Shown: piece by piece, positions 24,710 through 37,700 of the stretch
Position numbering within the stretch: the first letter of the stretch is position 1
Layout: the number at the start of each line of letters is the position of its first letter
DNA from: Dirofilaria immitis
Lineage: Eukaryota; Nematoda; Chromadorea; Rhabditida; Onchocercidae
Length of the DNA stretch: 64,000 nucleotides
Assembly: GCA_024305405.1 (NCBI GenBank)
Contig: JAKNDB010000109.1
Location: 4,402,001 to 4,466,000 of the forward strand
Direction: 5' to 3'
Program-made: the position numbers and the translations under genes
The notes under the pieces: generated by a model
The model's input: the letters and a program-made list of their open reading frames with translations, nothing else
The model's database searches: none
What the model was told of the DNA's origin: nothing

Positions 24710-26713
24710 ATGGGTCGATTTCCGCTTCCTACTGAAAAACAACGTCAGCAGATTGTCCAACATCGTAAAAATTACGAAATGAATCTCTCCGCCAGTCTTC
24801 GTATGCAAGGAACAGCACAGCGTGGAACGAGTGCACCGCCAAAAATTTGTAAGTTTTTACCTTCTCGGTTTTCTCCGACATTATCTAGTAAACTCTATAT
24901 TTATGAAAGCATATTTCGAGGAGTTTATTCTTTTTATGCTCGTAGTCATGCATATATGATTACATTTGTTATGATTTCTTCAAGAATATTTTTGGCTTGA
25001 GTCGTGATTATTAAATCAAAAATTTTTTCTGAATAACTCAGTTTGGTTTTGTGTAATATGTACGGTTATATTTCTCATCCTTCTTGCCTCTGACGTTCGA
25101 TTCTTAATGCTTAAAGCTAGCTTAAAAACTGGAGGGTGCTTCACCTATTTTATATTACTTTCGATCTTTTACAATATGTCCTAGAATATGATTTTCTCAA
25201 TATCAATTATGTTATTCGTATTTTCGCAAGCATTAATAAGCTTGAAAACTATTCTGTAATGCTCCATTACATGTGAAATGTATGTGTGGTATATTGGAGA
25301 AGAGTGTGTAATTGTAGTCGCTGGACATTTGATTTTATCTTTATATAGACTCCTAAAGTTTGCTCGTACTACTGTTAGTTATAATTTCAGCAGAAGTTTC
25401 TTCAACGGAAACCTCAGACATACCTCAGATGATTGAAGCAGAAGTTGTACGTTCATCTCCTGGTGTCTTGGTGGTGCAGTATAAACAAGAAGAATCACAT
25501 ACGAAGTATACGGGTATTCTCCTTGCTGAAAATGGGTGAGTATATTATTATGCATTTAAAAAACACCTTCCATTCTCCGAAGTATTTATGCTTTAAAATT
25601 ATGATCTTACTTAAATGATAAGTGTTGAAGTATTTCCTTGTTACGCTGCATGCAAAGCTTCAAGGTGTGTTTTGCAATACTGTTTTGAAGATGATCCCCT
25701 AAATTGTAATGCCAAAGGATGCAACTACCCAAAAATATACATTCTTTTATAAATGGCATACGATTTTTTGTATAATATGTAATATAATATGGATTATGCG
25801 TATGTAAAGACGGATAAATATATTTATTTCGGAGGGAAACCGTCTGTTTTAATGGATTAGCAGTTACCAGTTGACTTTTATAATATGGATAACAGAAATT
25901 GGAATGTTGGGACGAATTTTCTTTTAGTAAATATACTGCATGCAAAGATTAGATTTCCAGTAATTAGCTTGTTGCAGTGCAAATGGAACACCGGGTATAA
26001 TCAGTGAGGATATGTCAAGATTTAGAGAAACAGTTAAAGCCTACGTTGATGCGCCTATCATTGATCAGTGGACATCTGTAATTGGTGAACGCTTCGCTAC
26101 TTCTGGTCTACAATTGCGCGCTCGTAGCTATATGCGTAAAAATGGTCGTATGGTTTGTGCAAGTTGTATGGAAGCTATTCCAGATAATGAAATGGCTAGT
26201 TCCTTATTTAAATTCAGTTTGCCTACCCGTTGGCTTTACTTTAGGTATAGAGTGCTTATTTATTTATTTATAACGCTTTGCTGTGTATTGCGTTGAATTG
26301 TTTTGAAACCTTGTACAAGTAATTATCATATTTCAAGCATTTTTATGTTTATCATGTCTTTGAAGAATATTATTAAACATATATCCTAAATTTCAAACTA
26401 TTCATTTAATTTGATAGCATGTCGTAGATTTTCTTTTCTTCACAAAATCCATTGCTTTCACTATTAATTTTTTGAGATAACACGCAAACACTTCGTTAAT
26501 GCGAATCAACGAAAACTGCAATCGATTTCCAAAGAAACGAAACGTATAGTAGCTCAGTTACCATCTTCAGGAAAACCGGTTTGTTTTCATAAAGCATGTT
26601 TTTACTTTACTGGCTGGATTAATTTAAGATAATTTAACTGATAGTAGATATCAACAAGTACATGTTATTGCGTTTTACAGTGTTTCGCTCTTAATAGTGG
26701 AAAAGGACATTGA
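24710..26713 (+). CDS. uncharacterised protein
   Basis: Exons: 24710-24848 (starts MGRFPLPTEKQRQQIVQHRK), 25391-25535, 25978-26244 or 26251, 26477-26578, and a possible last exon 26681-26713. Junctions 1-2 (phase 1) and 2-3 (phase 2) fit exactly. The third donor is uncertain: the consensus AG|GTATAG gives the wrong phase for the next exon, while AGA|GTGCTT at 26251 fits. The last exon reads CFALNSGKGH then TGA; shifting the frame at its A-run (26701-26704) opens a longer acidic C-terminus to about 26760. The protein is hydrophilic with one C-x2-C pair (MVCASCMEAIPDNEMA). No signal peptide. I do not recognise the family. It could be the 5' part of the PWWP gene that follows, but I could not connect the phases. 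Confidence 0.6.
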
Positions 26714-28039
26714 ATTTGTTCACGAGGAAGATAAATTATATGTCATGATTGTGCATGAATAACCGCATGATATTTACGGAAAATATAAATTGGAATATAA
26801 CCGAATTCAGTAAAACCAATTGTGACTTTCGTCATTTTGCTTTTTTCTTGAAAATGATCGGAATATTTCGACCCATATAACTTTTTGCATTTACTGGAAC
26901 GAGAATAAAATGTGAAAAGTTGACTTTTTGACAGATTAGAGGTTGTGATAGGGCGATAACTTTTTAAATTCTATGAATCTTTCTTATTTTTTCCATGTTA
27001 TTCTAATTGATTCTGCTAAGTTTGCTTGTTTCTTTCAAAAACTGTCGACTTAATGGTAGATTTATATTTTGGCGAAATTTAGAAATTATGAGAAATAGAT
27101 GTAATGAGATTGAATTTGCTGTTGAAAAATAATATTGTTCTCAGCTGTGAGCCTATCGTTGCTGGCGCTGATTTGTTTGAAGTGAGGATTCTGCATTTCG
27201 TTTTTGTAAAAAAACTTTTTGCTAACAAAATGAAATCTACTATCTAACAAATTTTTCTTTCTTTTTTCCGTATAATTAATTTTTTATCTAGAATTTGCGA
27301 TTTTTTTGAAGACTTTGCAGATTTCTTTCTTTTTCGGTAAGGGATGAAATATTCTATACTTTCGACAGCTTGCTTACTGCTTGGAATTTTTCTTTTCTTT
27401 TTCGAACTTACTAAAATAAAACATTAAAAGGAGATCGATTACATTCACTCTTTCTATAGACTGTTTTTATAGGAACACATTTTTTCAAACATTCTTTTAT
27501 TTCATATGGTGTGGTGTTGTCTAATGTTATCGCATGTTCATTTCATTATGTGTTGATAGTTCATTTTAGGCTCTATGGATAGTTGTTAGCAGTGATCTTT
27601 TGCTTTAAAATTTTTGAAATATTTTCCAAATGCATGCATTTTCTTCCTAGTTTATTCAGCTATCAAATCCAAAGAGATACAGCAGAACATGCTAATTTAC
27701 GCCTGTCTGTTGTATCACACGGGGACTTTGTGATTCTGTTGATCATATTGTCGCCATTCGTAATTACTCTGACAATCTTATTGATTACACTGCTTTACAT
27801 TTCATATGTTAAACAACAGTCATTTGTATCACAACACTAAAGTTCTACGAAACATGGCTCTGAAAAAATACTTCGATAATCATCTGTTTGAAATTTACTT
27901 TGTACAAACTACACTTCATATGTCGAGAAAAAGTAGGTATTGCTGTTAAGGTTGCTGTTGACTTCGGGAATGCTAAATGAATCTTTTTCCCAAAAAATAG
28001 CGAGTTGGTGGCTATCTAGTTTACGGATTACCGTTGCAG
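26714..28039. other. gap with one candidate exon
   Basis: An acceptor (TTTATTCAG) at 27659 precedes an open segment at 27660-27729 (YQIQRDTAEHANLRLSVV and on) with a weak donor (TTT|GTGATT) that would join the PWWP gene in phase 0. If not spliced there, the frame runs on to a stop at 27840 through a strongly hydrophobic stretch, which may only be AT-rich intron. Confidence 0.35.
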
Positions 28040-31000
28040 ATAGTTCTTGATGAGGTTGGATATGAATTGTTGGACGAACATTTAAGCGGTGAAACAGCAG
28101 ATTATTCCTCAGATGCCTCCGTGAGTTCGGCACCATTTCGAAGAAGGAATAAGAGGAAAGCATATGTTCCACGTGGTGCCTGTAGCGTTTTGGTTCCCGC
28201 GGGAGTGGATTTATTCGAGCCAGAATACGACCCTCTTCCCGGGCCTTCAAGTGGTATTTTATTGATACTTTATTATCACATTTTCAATTAGAACCTTTAC
28301 GAGTATGTCAGAAATTTTTTGGCCACAAGTTGTAAAGCTTAAAATATGATGGATTGCAAGATATCATCTAAAATTATTCAAATTCGTCTCTGATTAATGG
28401 TAATTTAATTACAGATTCAGCGAGAGAGTTGTGCAACGTTGAACCTTCACATAAACATGCTAAGGTATTTGTTGTTTGTTAGATACTGTTTCAGCATAAA
28501 AATAGGGAAGTATTTCAAAGTACGGATTTAACATAGCGGAGTTCCATATGACTACTCTTCTGGACATTATCTTTAATTGACCGTTTTACAGCACTCTCCG
28601 TTATCTATGTCATCCCTTTGTCTTCTTAATATTGAAATCCACGTGTTTGTCTTATTTTTTCATCCTCTTCGGCGTCCATATTTCCTCTTATGAATGATGC
28701 TTAAGTAAAAGTTTTGGAATTACTTGGTGGTGATGGGCCTGAATTTCCTAATAAAGGAATGGACTCTCTGCTTATACGATACACCGACCTTTAAAGGTAG
28801 GAAAGCAATTCTTTTAAAGAAGAAACATTTCTAGTTCAGCCCTATTTCATGCTTGATCTTAATGCTAAAATTTATTATATTTTTTCTCTTCCGCTTAATT
28901 TTTCTACACAAGTGTAAGTAGTGAAGGTGTAAGTTAACAATAAAACCATATTATAAAAATCCATTCAAAAGAAAATTAGCTAATCATGTATTCTTTTAAA
29001 TGCTTCCAAAATAGCGATATTGCTATGTTGAGTGTTAAAAAATTATGTCTAATTTTAAGATAAAGGAATTTTCGTGGATCGTGGAATGCATTTATTGTAA
29101 AATTTTTAAGTAGAAGTGTTGTCACTCAACCAGGATAATGAATGAAGAAGTTTTCATTCATTCATTGTTTTATAAAGTTTATTGCAGTTCCATTAGTATA
29201 CCGAAGTATTTATATACTACAAATTGACACTTTATCGTTATAATCGTTATGACGACCAGATGTTTGAAAATGTCTTGTGCAGCTCAGGGAAGCTTGAGCG
29301 TAAAAGAGATGCTCATTCTTAAAAAATCCAAGCTGCCTTTGCTGTACTAAAGACTATGCGTTGGGGGTAATGAAGATATTTGTTGGCAATACTTGTAACA
29401 ATTTAATAAGTGCTATCAGGAGAATTTTAACAACTGTATTTTTTTTAATGGCATCCTGTATTTTTTCATCACTGTTTGAGAGTCGCTTCCTGCCGACTTC
29501 GGTATCAACGAAAAATCGTCGTGCTAGTTCGGACCTACTGAGGGATAATACATCCAGTGGAAGAGTTGGCTCTATTTTGAACAGCAATTTTGAGCGAACC
29601 AGAAATGAAAATGTTCGAAATATTAGTAGTGGCTCAACTCGTCGGTTCAAAAGCGACAAAATTCGAAGGGCTTTTTCATCGGAATATTCAATAAGGAAAC
29701 CAGTTAGTGATTCGTTACACATGACATTCGTTCGACAATCCAATGAACACGATATGTGTCCATCAACTGGGTATGTTTCTTTGCACGGTTTTCACGTTTT
29801 TAGTAATAGTTGTTCTACCGAAATTCTGTTCATTATCATTTTACGGAAATGAATTTTCAATTGATTTATGATGTACTTGGAAACTCACAAAAACTGTTAT
29901 TTAAAAAAATGGCACTTAAACATAGCATGTTGAACAAGGATGAGATTTGCTTCTCAACTTATTATTTAATCCATCAGACGACAGTTATTATGGATGAGTT
30001 TTATGTCTCTCGTTGTTCTCAGTTCTGTTTTGCCTCTTACGTGCTATTTAAACGCCATTTTTTTCAATAATTTTTATTTTAGATGTCGTTCTCATCCACC
30101 AAGCGTGGATTCCTTCCGCCAGCAGTCGTTTGCCATACCTTCCCTTGATCGTTCACTTATTGAGTTTACTGCTAGCCCTTCTGTTCCTTCTCTTCATTCT
30201 CCACATTTGAAAAAAATAGGACTTGATGTACTGGGGAAAGTTCGTCTTCCTTCAAGTAAAGCCGAAAGTGGAGATAGTGTAATGGAACGCAGTGATCCAT
30301 GTCGACCTCAATTAAAATCGTACTGAAACCAGTCAAAAAGTGTGATATGAATCCATCCCTTCGGACAAAATGTGAAGTGCAGTGCTCTTCACCTTCAAGC
30401 AATCCCGACAGCGTCACACGAGCTTCATTACGTTCGGTATCCGATCTTCATTATAAGTCAGCTGTTGAAAAAGCTGTGTTTAAAATTCGTTCTTCAATTC
30501 CACAAAGACGTTCAGACACTGGATGTCCACCGATGATTAAGGCTACTTCAATAGAAGTTAACACTGTGAGTTGTTGCATCATAAATATGATTAAAATTCT
30601 GTCATTTGATAAAATTCTGTCATATGCATCATAAATATGATTAAAATTCTGTCATATGCTTCTTCATAGAAGTTATAAATTGTCTGTTGCAGTATGTTAG
30701 CATGTTTAATTATGTCATTTAAGACTTTACTTAGTTAGAAAAATCCTGTTCATTTAAAACATAGTTAAAAAGTGAAGAGCATATCAAAGTTAATAGATTT
30801 GTCTATTTAACAAGTTTTCCTACATTTCAAGTTTATTTCAAATGTATTACAAAATTCATTGCTTTTTATGTAAATATTTTACAGTTTGAAAAAATGAAGA
30901 AAATAATTGTGTCGCAGCCTCACATATGAATAGGACGGAGTGAGTTTCGGGATTTAATTTGCATGAATTATAACATGAATTTGTCCTGTACTATTTTTTT

Positions 31001-33515
31001 AGCATTATGTCTTAGTTAAGCTTTATGCTTATTGCTTCCTTTTGCAGCATCTTGATCGTGGAAGTGATGGAGATGAATCTGTTAATGCGAAAAATTGCAT
31101 GTCATCAACGGAAAAGTTCTCGCATGTGTTAACTGGAAGGTCGGAAGATATTCAAGAGATGTGTACAACAAAAACTGGAATTAAGAGTAATTTTCGAACA
31201 GCGTCGATGGAGAATAACGGCTTTAGTATTGGTGATATCGTATGGGCGAGAAATGGAATGTTTCCTTATTGGCCAGGTCGAATTCATGAATTTGTGAAAG
31301 AAAATAAAAAATGTGGAGCATCCATTGTGTGGTATGGTGATAATACATATACTCCTTTCATCGAGTTTTCTCGAATCGAGAGATTTGCTGAATCTTACGA
31401 CACAAGGTTTGTGAAAAAGTTTTGTTATATTATTATATAAAAGCAGACGTTGTATTTTGGTCAGGAACCGAATGCTGTTAGGATTTGTTCTTTCGAAATT
31501 TGTTTACTGTTTATGTAGAATTATTGAATGTTTACGTTTTCATTGATTGCGTATTTACACTGTGATGCTCAGGTTCAATCCCATGCGTCCAGATCTCAAA
31601 TATCACAAGGCAGTCGCAAATGCTATCATTTCTTGTCTCCCTAACAGGGCTATTTTGAAAAAGTTGTCTTCACAAGTTCATGAAGTGCTTACAAAGGAGA
31701 AAATCGACCTTGGTGAGGTGAACATCGTTGCAAAATGTAAGAAAAGGACATCGAGTGGCTCATCCAGCAGACGAAGGTTGACGTCATTTTTTCGTATAGC
31801 AACTGGAATAGGCTTTTCTCTTTAGATATGATTTTGGAGTTGTTTGACTCTTCATATATTTCAGGAAGATCGTCACTGCGAAAATGGAGATTCAACAGAC
31901 TGAAAGAACGGAAATTGTAAAAACTGTAATTCCAGCAGCGAGAACAAATGGTGATGATACGATTGAGGTTGATCCTCCTTCATCGAGCGCTTCTGTCGTA
32001 ACTATCACTTATAATTCTGATGCATTAATTACATTAGGAACTGCGAACAAAACATCCATTATTCCCAGAACAGATTCTTTTGATCTGAAGAGATCTGTAA
32101 GTGGCAGCGACATACCACCGTAAGTTATTGCATACGATTCTGACGAGCTTTGGTACTTTTTGGCTAATAATTAGGATAGTTGTAGCCTTGATAAAATGGT
32201 AAGAGAAAGCAAAGTTCTGGAAAGCTAAAAGAAGTAGATGTGTTTTCAGTTACGATATTGTCAAGAAATTCCAAGTTGATTAAAGGAAGGAATTAATATA
32301 TATACATTCTTGTTAGTTTGTTTTTGAATTACCAGTAACGCTGTTGAAAATATTTTTTTTATCTGGTGTGTTTTGTACGTAGAAGCATTTTTCACTAGAT
32401 TTCATTTATGAAGATCAATGTAACTCTAACATTCAAATATTTCTTTAATGCGTCTTTATGGTCATATGTTGTTAGCGAATGTTTTGTAAGAGTGATTGTC
32501 TTTTCGGCTAATTTCGATTTCATTTTTATATCTTATAGATTTGTTTTTTTTTTTTTTTTAAATCAAAGTGTTATTATATCATGTATCATGTCTGCTTGTT
32601 TATGAATCATTTTTCCCTGAATTTATATATGCACTGTTTATCTTTAATTTGAGAATTGGTTTTGTTAGTAACTTTCCTCTTAGATAAGTTTTCATATATG
32701 TTATAGGATTACAACACATAATGTTTTTAAAACGAAATCTTTAAGTACCGCTCGTTACGTTTATTCTGTTTCAGTCTATTTGTTTCATTTCCAGACCCAA
32801 TAGACATGTAAGAATTCACTTAACAAAAGTGAAAGGGAGGAAAATGTGATATTTTCAACTTCTGAGTTTTTTTGGTATATTGTAGCCAGTAGCCAATTTT
32901 TTTTCTTGGTTAAGAATTTGGCGATTTGTTAAATTCAAAATACATGCAGTTTCACAAATTTTTGAAGTACAAAGTTTCTTTTTCAAATATAAGATCAAAA
33001 ATATGTTGGAAAAGAAATAAGTAGAGATATCTGTGCCCATAACACCCTATTAAAATCTAGAACAGTTTGCTGCTTATTATCTCATACAGTAATAAAAGTT
33101 AGATAATGTAATTTGCTGTTGCATCAAAATCTTTTGTCGTCCCTTTTATCGATACTGGTGCTTCTTCGTATCATATTTTCGAACTTGAATTAATTCACAT
33201 CTTCGTTTGTCGTGAAGCTAGGTGCATTTGAGCTCACGTCTCACTGAGCATTTTCTTGGTCTGTTGATTAGTTGATTTCATTGTCCAGTATTAATGGAAG
33301 CTTGTTCTATGAATGACGCGTTTTAACAATGTTCTTTTTTCGTATTTTTTTCATTAATACAGTTTGATTTTCATGGGAATAAAATTTTTACTTACGTATT
33401 CTTATCCGTATAGGTATTTAATTTTAAAGGAAGATTTTTCTTGTGAAAATGAATATAAATATATTTTTTCTTCCCCTGTAGGAAAAGCCGACCACCAAAA
33501 AATTGCGCTGCATAA
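28040..33515 (+). CDS. PWWP domain protein (5' end unresolved)
   Basis: Eight phased exons: 28040-28253, 28415-28464, 29481-29770, 30083-30565, 31048-31406, 31573-31776, 31865-32119, 33482-33515. They give about 629 residues. The fourth exon needs one extra base at the A-run 30314-30317 to stay open. The first exon has no ATG in frame, so at least one upstream exon is missing. The first 400 residues are Ser/Arg-rich and look disordered. A PWWP domain starts near residue 405: GDIVWARNGMFPYWPGRI, then SIVWYGDNTYTPFIE, followed by the helical part (KYHKAVANAIISCLP). PWWP domains bind methylated H3K36 nucleosomes, so a nuclear chromatin role is inferred. No methyltransferase, SET or MutS domain follows, unlike DNMT3, NSD or MSH6. 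The third-exon acceptor (TTTGAG) is non-consensus. Confidence 0.8.
30576..30655. repeat. 30-bp direct repeat, two copies
   Basis: GCATCATAAATATGATTAAA and ten more bases occur at 30576-30605 and again at 30626-30655, in the intron after the fourth PWWP-gene exon. Confidence 0.85.
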
Positions 33516-33953
33516 ATACATCCCAGTTGTAGGAAATTACTGATTCCGTAATTATGCCTTTATTTTAACTTAAAGTCTTAACGGTGTATATTTGCTTTTC
33601 ATATTTAAAATCGTGATTTCGCGATTCCCGCCATTAACGAAGCTGAAGAAGCTTATCACTGTCTAAAAATGTGTATGTAGAATATTAGTTCTGATTGGAA
33701 ATTCTTCCCGCCAATAAAACTAGTTCACTATTATGTTCAAAATACTGTAAATCATTTAATTACTGATAGAATATATTGTTGTTAGATGAGTAATCGGAAT
33801 ATAAGAGGAAGTATTCATAAAATTGTCTCAGTCCTTATTTTTAATTTAAATGAACGGATAGAAACTACGTAAATCTTTTATCAGTTGATAATATTCGAGG
33901 TGCATCTCACAATATCTTAGCATTTTTGTTTTTTTCATAATATGATCAGAAGA

Positions 33954-34277
33954 TCAAAATAAATAATAGGACATTATGAGCAGTAATTCCTTCCCAATTT
34001 CTGCAATAATATATGTGTGAAGAATTGTTCTCAATAATTCGTATCGACTGTTGAGTTCACGTGCAATTATTGGTATCTCTCCACACCTATAAACATATTT
34101 CACAACTAAAAGAGGTGCGAAAGATGAAGCATTGTTGAGTGCACCTCTATTAATGTCCTCCATTTTCCGGAACAACCTGTGTACATCTTGACCAAAATCG
34201 ACTGGAAAACAGATTTTGAATAGTTAGTAAAAACATCGATAACACATACCCCACACTGATAATTTTCGAAACCTCAT
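33954..34277 (-). CDS. small hypothetical protein, two exons
   Basis: Exon 34250-34277 (MRFRKLSVW) ends in a good donor (G|GTATGTG). It joins in phase 1 to an exon starting at 34201 after TTTTCCAG and running to TGA at 33954. The product is about 91 residues (VDFGQDVHRLFRKMEDINRG, then PIIARELNSRYELL). No signal peptide or membrane segment. Composition and splice sites look real, but I do not recognise the family. An internal donor (TATAG|GTGTGG) could shorten the second exon and lead to further exons that I did not find. It converges tail-to-tail with the PWWP gene. Confidence 0.45.
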
Positions 34278-34288
34278 TTCAGGTGTGA

Positions 34289-34381
34289 CTCTAAATCATC
34301 ATCTATCTGTTTTCGCATTACTCTAAATCATCATCTATCTGTTTTCGCATTACTCTAAATCATCATCTATCTGTTTTCGCA
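34289..34381. repeat. 32-bp tandem repeat, 2.9 copies
   Basis: Units at 34289-34320, 34321-34352 and 34353-34381 are identical (CTCTAAATCATCATCTATCT plus twelve bases; the last copy is three bases short). They lie just upstream of the start of the small minus-strand gene. Confidence 0.95.
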
Positions 34382-34686
34382 CTATCTATGCTATCAAATC
34401 TCGAATTTCCTATAATTACTTGCATATTTAAAACTACTGAATTTTCATGTATAAAGGAGGAGAAAAAGCAATGCGAGAAGCAAATGGTATAGTTAAAATG
34501 AATGTTCGGTAAGAAGGATACGTGTACCGGGATTAGCATTAAGCGATACTGGTGCACAACGGATACCACTGACCAAATGAAGACATGGTGAGAAAGGATA
34601 TTAAGATATTCAACATGAATAACATTACCCTAACTAACGAATATTCCGGAGCGTACCATTTCGAATTGTTTATGTGTACATGTACA

Positions 34687-34722
34687 TATATATATATATA
34701 GATAGAGAGAGAGAGAGGGAAG
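34687..34722. repeat. TA/GA microsatellite
   Basis: A (TA)n run passes directly into a (GA)n run, followed by purine-rich sequence to about 34740. Confidence 0.9.
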
Positions 34723-37700
34723 GAGAGAAGATAGAAGAACTCAGTCAGCATTCAGTTGGAGGGAATGTTCAAGCGTTTAGTGGAAGTGTTGGAATTCCAT
34801 GAAGACGAGACGTTCTTGAATCAGAATGGGAACGGAGTTGAGGAGTCATTTAAGCGTTTTAAGAGAATTATAGGCATAAATTTTCTTTCTAACAAAGAAA
34901 GGAAAACAGTGCCAATAAAGAAAAATAAGTAGTAGCAATGATAGACGATTGCATGCTGGGAAACTCGTTGTTTCGTTGATACCCATAAGTCCTGAATGAA
35001 TGTCCTAAACTTCAAACATTAAAAAGTGCGACGTATCCGTGTTGCTCCACAATAAATCGCGCGTAATACAGGGAGAGAGGAGTGTCCGTGAAAAATTCAG
35101 TGAAGGGTGGGAAGAGGTAGGAAAAGATCTAACCTCATTGACTTCTTTCTTTCATTTCCTTTATCACCCACGCTTCTTTACGATACGATGTCGTACGGCT
35201 GAATTGATTCTTATCCTCCTCCCTACAGTGGTTTTCCATGGCCTCTTTTCTGTGCATAATTTTTCCCAAGACCTTTTTTTCCTTATCTTCCGTATCTTTC
35301 AAATGTTTACGCATTTTTTATCCTTGGCAGAGGAAATCCTAAAATGTACTGAGTATCCTGTCTTTTTCATGTCTTTCCAAACTTAGAAGCTTTTCGCTCT
35401 CCAGGATTGAGTAAAATACTTTTTAGATTTTCTCGGAAATTCTCATGCTAGGAAATCGTACATACTTTCGAATACTTCAGAAAGGCTAGGCGATGTTTAC
35501 ATATGGACTATACTTCACGAATCTTGTTTTGATCACTCTTAATATTTCGCGATTGTGTGATCATCTTCCCATTCATCGATTCTAGTTTGCGATATGATGC
35601 GGTGCACTTGGATTTGGTATGGATGAAATGAACAAGTGGAAAATAACACTTTTGTTGTGTGCAATACATAGAGATTTACGTGTGGTTATTTTGCATGAGA
35701 GCATTTAAAATAGAAAATGTATTTATGAATTCTCAATTCATTTTTTAAACTGGACTTCGGCGAGCAGATAATGAAATAAATAATATCCATTCGAGCACAA
35801 GATGGTCAGTCTAAGTTCATATGTCATGCAACTGCTGTCTTCCACAGTTCATGCACAAAAAAAATGTTCCGAAAAATAGCAAACAGAAAAAACAGGAAAT
35901 TGAACCAGAGTGTGAGTGTTGCCTCTTAGAGGAAGAGCTATTCTGAAACTGTATGGCGTGAATGCTGTCAGTCGCGATGCTGGTTTTATCAAGATTCAGA
36001 TGATCACGATATTTATGTTTTCAATATTATTGTAATGTTCTTTACATAAAAATAAATATTAATAAGCTAGGAGAATATATATATAATATATAGAGTTTGT
36101 AGATACCAACGACTTTGTTTGAAATTATTCTGAGAGAAAAGCTTATTAACCTCTTATTTTCGAAATAAATCCTCTTATAATTGGAACATCATCTACTTTA
36201 TGTACGTTAAAGTTAATTGTTCAACCTCTCGTGCAAGATCAAGAAAATCGGAGAATCATATTTTGTGGTATAGTTTATCTACATATAGATTATTATCCCT
36301 TTTACGCTAGCCTAGTAGAAAGTAATCGAAAGTTTACTTTTTAATGCCAATAATCAGTTACAATTGTTAATCAATTATTAAGAAATAATCATTTCACTGT
36401 GGCGCTTTACGAAAATGCAATAAAAATTAATCTTATTTACAAAATATTTCCGCTTGAGCATATAGAAAAGGGTGCGCCGTTTGAATGATGATGGTGTGGC
36501 AACATGCATTTGTTTATCCGAATCATCTGGGAAATATGGATCCCGTTTATTTTAATTGTTTTTATTAGTTTTACATTGTCTCCTTTTTCATTTAGAAATG
36601 CCATGTAATTTGCCATCTTGTTATTATGAAAGTTATGGAATTTCCTTAAGCAATTTTTCCATGTAACCATGATATAAAAAACTTTTAAACACGTGATTAT
36701 GTTATGCAAAACATATATTATAAAAGCTTTCGTTTCTTTGCTAGCCTCAGTTACTTCTGCTTTTTATCAAAGCCAGGATGATAATTGCTGTATATTCTCC
36801 TCTAAGCTATAGCATGGCCATTCATTCAGTGTTTTCTTTTTCTTTCACTATCTGTCATTTCTATCCTACTCTTTCACCATTTTTTATCAACGTGTGAACA
36901 ATTCTTTTCTTCTCGATACCTACACGATAAAGATTATTCGGTAGTAATTTAGTTTGTATGAAAGTTCCGATCTTATAATATTGATGAAGTGCTGCTGTAT
37001 CTAGTTTCAGCTTTTTATGCTAGACATAGATAATCCATAATTGCTTGATTTGTTTTTAATTATAAAAGGTATGTTGAGAAATAAAACTTGTCACTTGATG
37101 CAAGGAATTGACGACATTAAATGCTTCTAAGAAAATGTCCTCGCTCCTCTGTTTCTCTCCTTCTTCCTGCAAAACATGAAAATAGTAGGAATTTATTTTG
37201 GCTTTTGAGAATTTTATAACTATAAAACTAATGAGTTAGACAGATGAAATGTCTCTGAGATACTGTTTGGCTGAGTCGGGAAATTAAGAATAGTATTTAT
37301 TTGTCATTTGAGATTTCCTTTTTAAATTATGGTATTCTACGTCCATAAATTTCAATGGAATAGCGCTGGTTAAGTTCAAAGCTGACAATATAACATTTTA
37401 AGCTGTGAGGTTGAAATTAGCTTTGCTTCTTTCGAAGATTTTGTCAGCGATGAAAGTTAGGCTGTATATGGAATTATTTTCTAGTGACTTACTTAAATGG
37501 AGATACTTTTCGCACAAAAATTGCGACTAAAACTCTGTTTTGCCTTGTAGAAATTTTGAAGCTTAATAGCATAGACGATTTAGTGAAGTGTTCCTGAATA
37601 ATTAGCATTAATTATTTTTAACAAATAGAATAGACAAAGTACTAGTACTATAGGTTACCAATCTTGTTATAACTTTAAAAAAATGTAGAAGAACAAAATT

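Noticed and set aside
27661..27840. Tail-anchored membrane protein
   Set aside because: The hydrophobic stretch lies after a possible donor and may only be AT-rich intron sequence; no start or upstream TM context.
29354..29743. 129-codon minus-strand ORF
   Set aside because: Mirror of the third PWWP-gene exon on the other strand, which has the splice sites and the phase chain.
30256..30335. A short intron to explain the two frames in the fourth PWWP-gene exon
   Set aside because: A phase-1 intron is possible, but it lacks a pyrimidine tract. One extra base in the A-run 30314-30317 joins the frames with no loss, as at five other sites.
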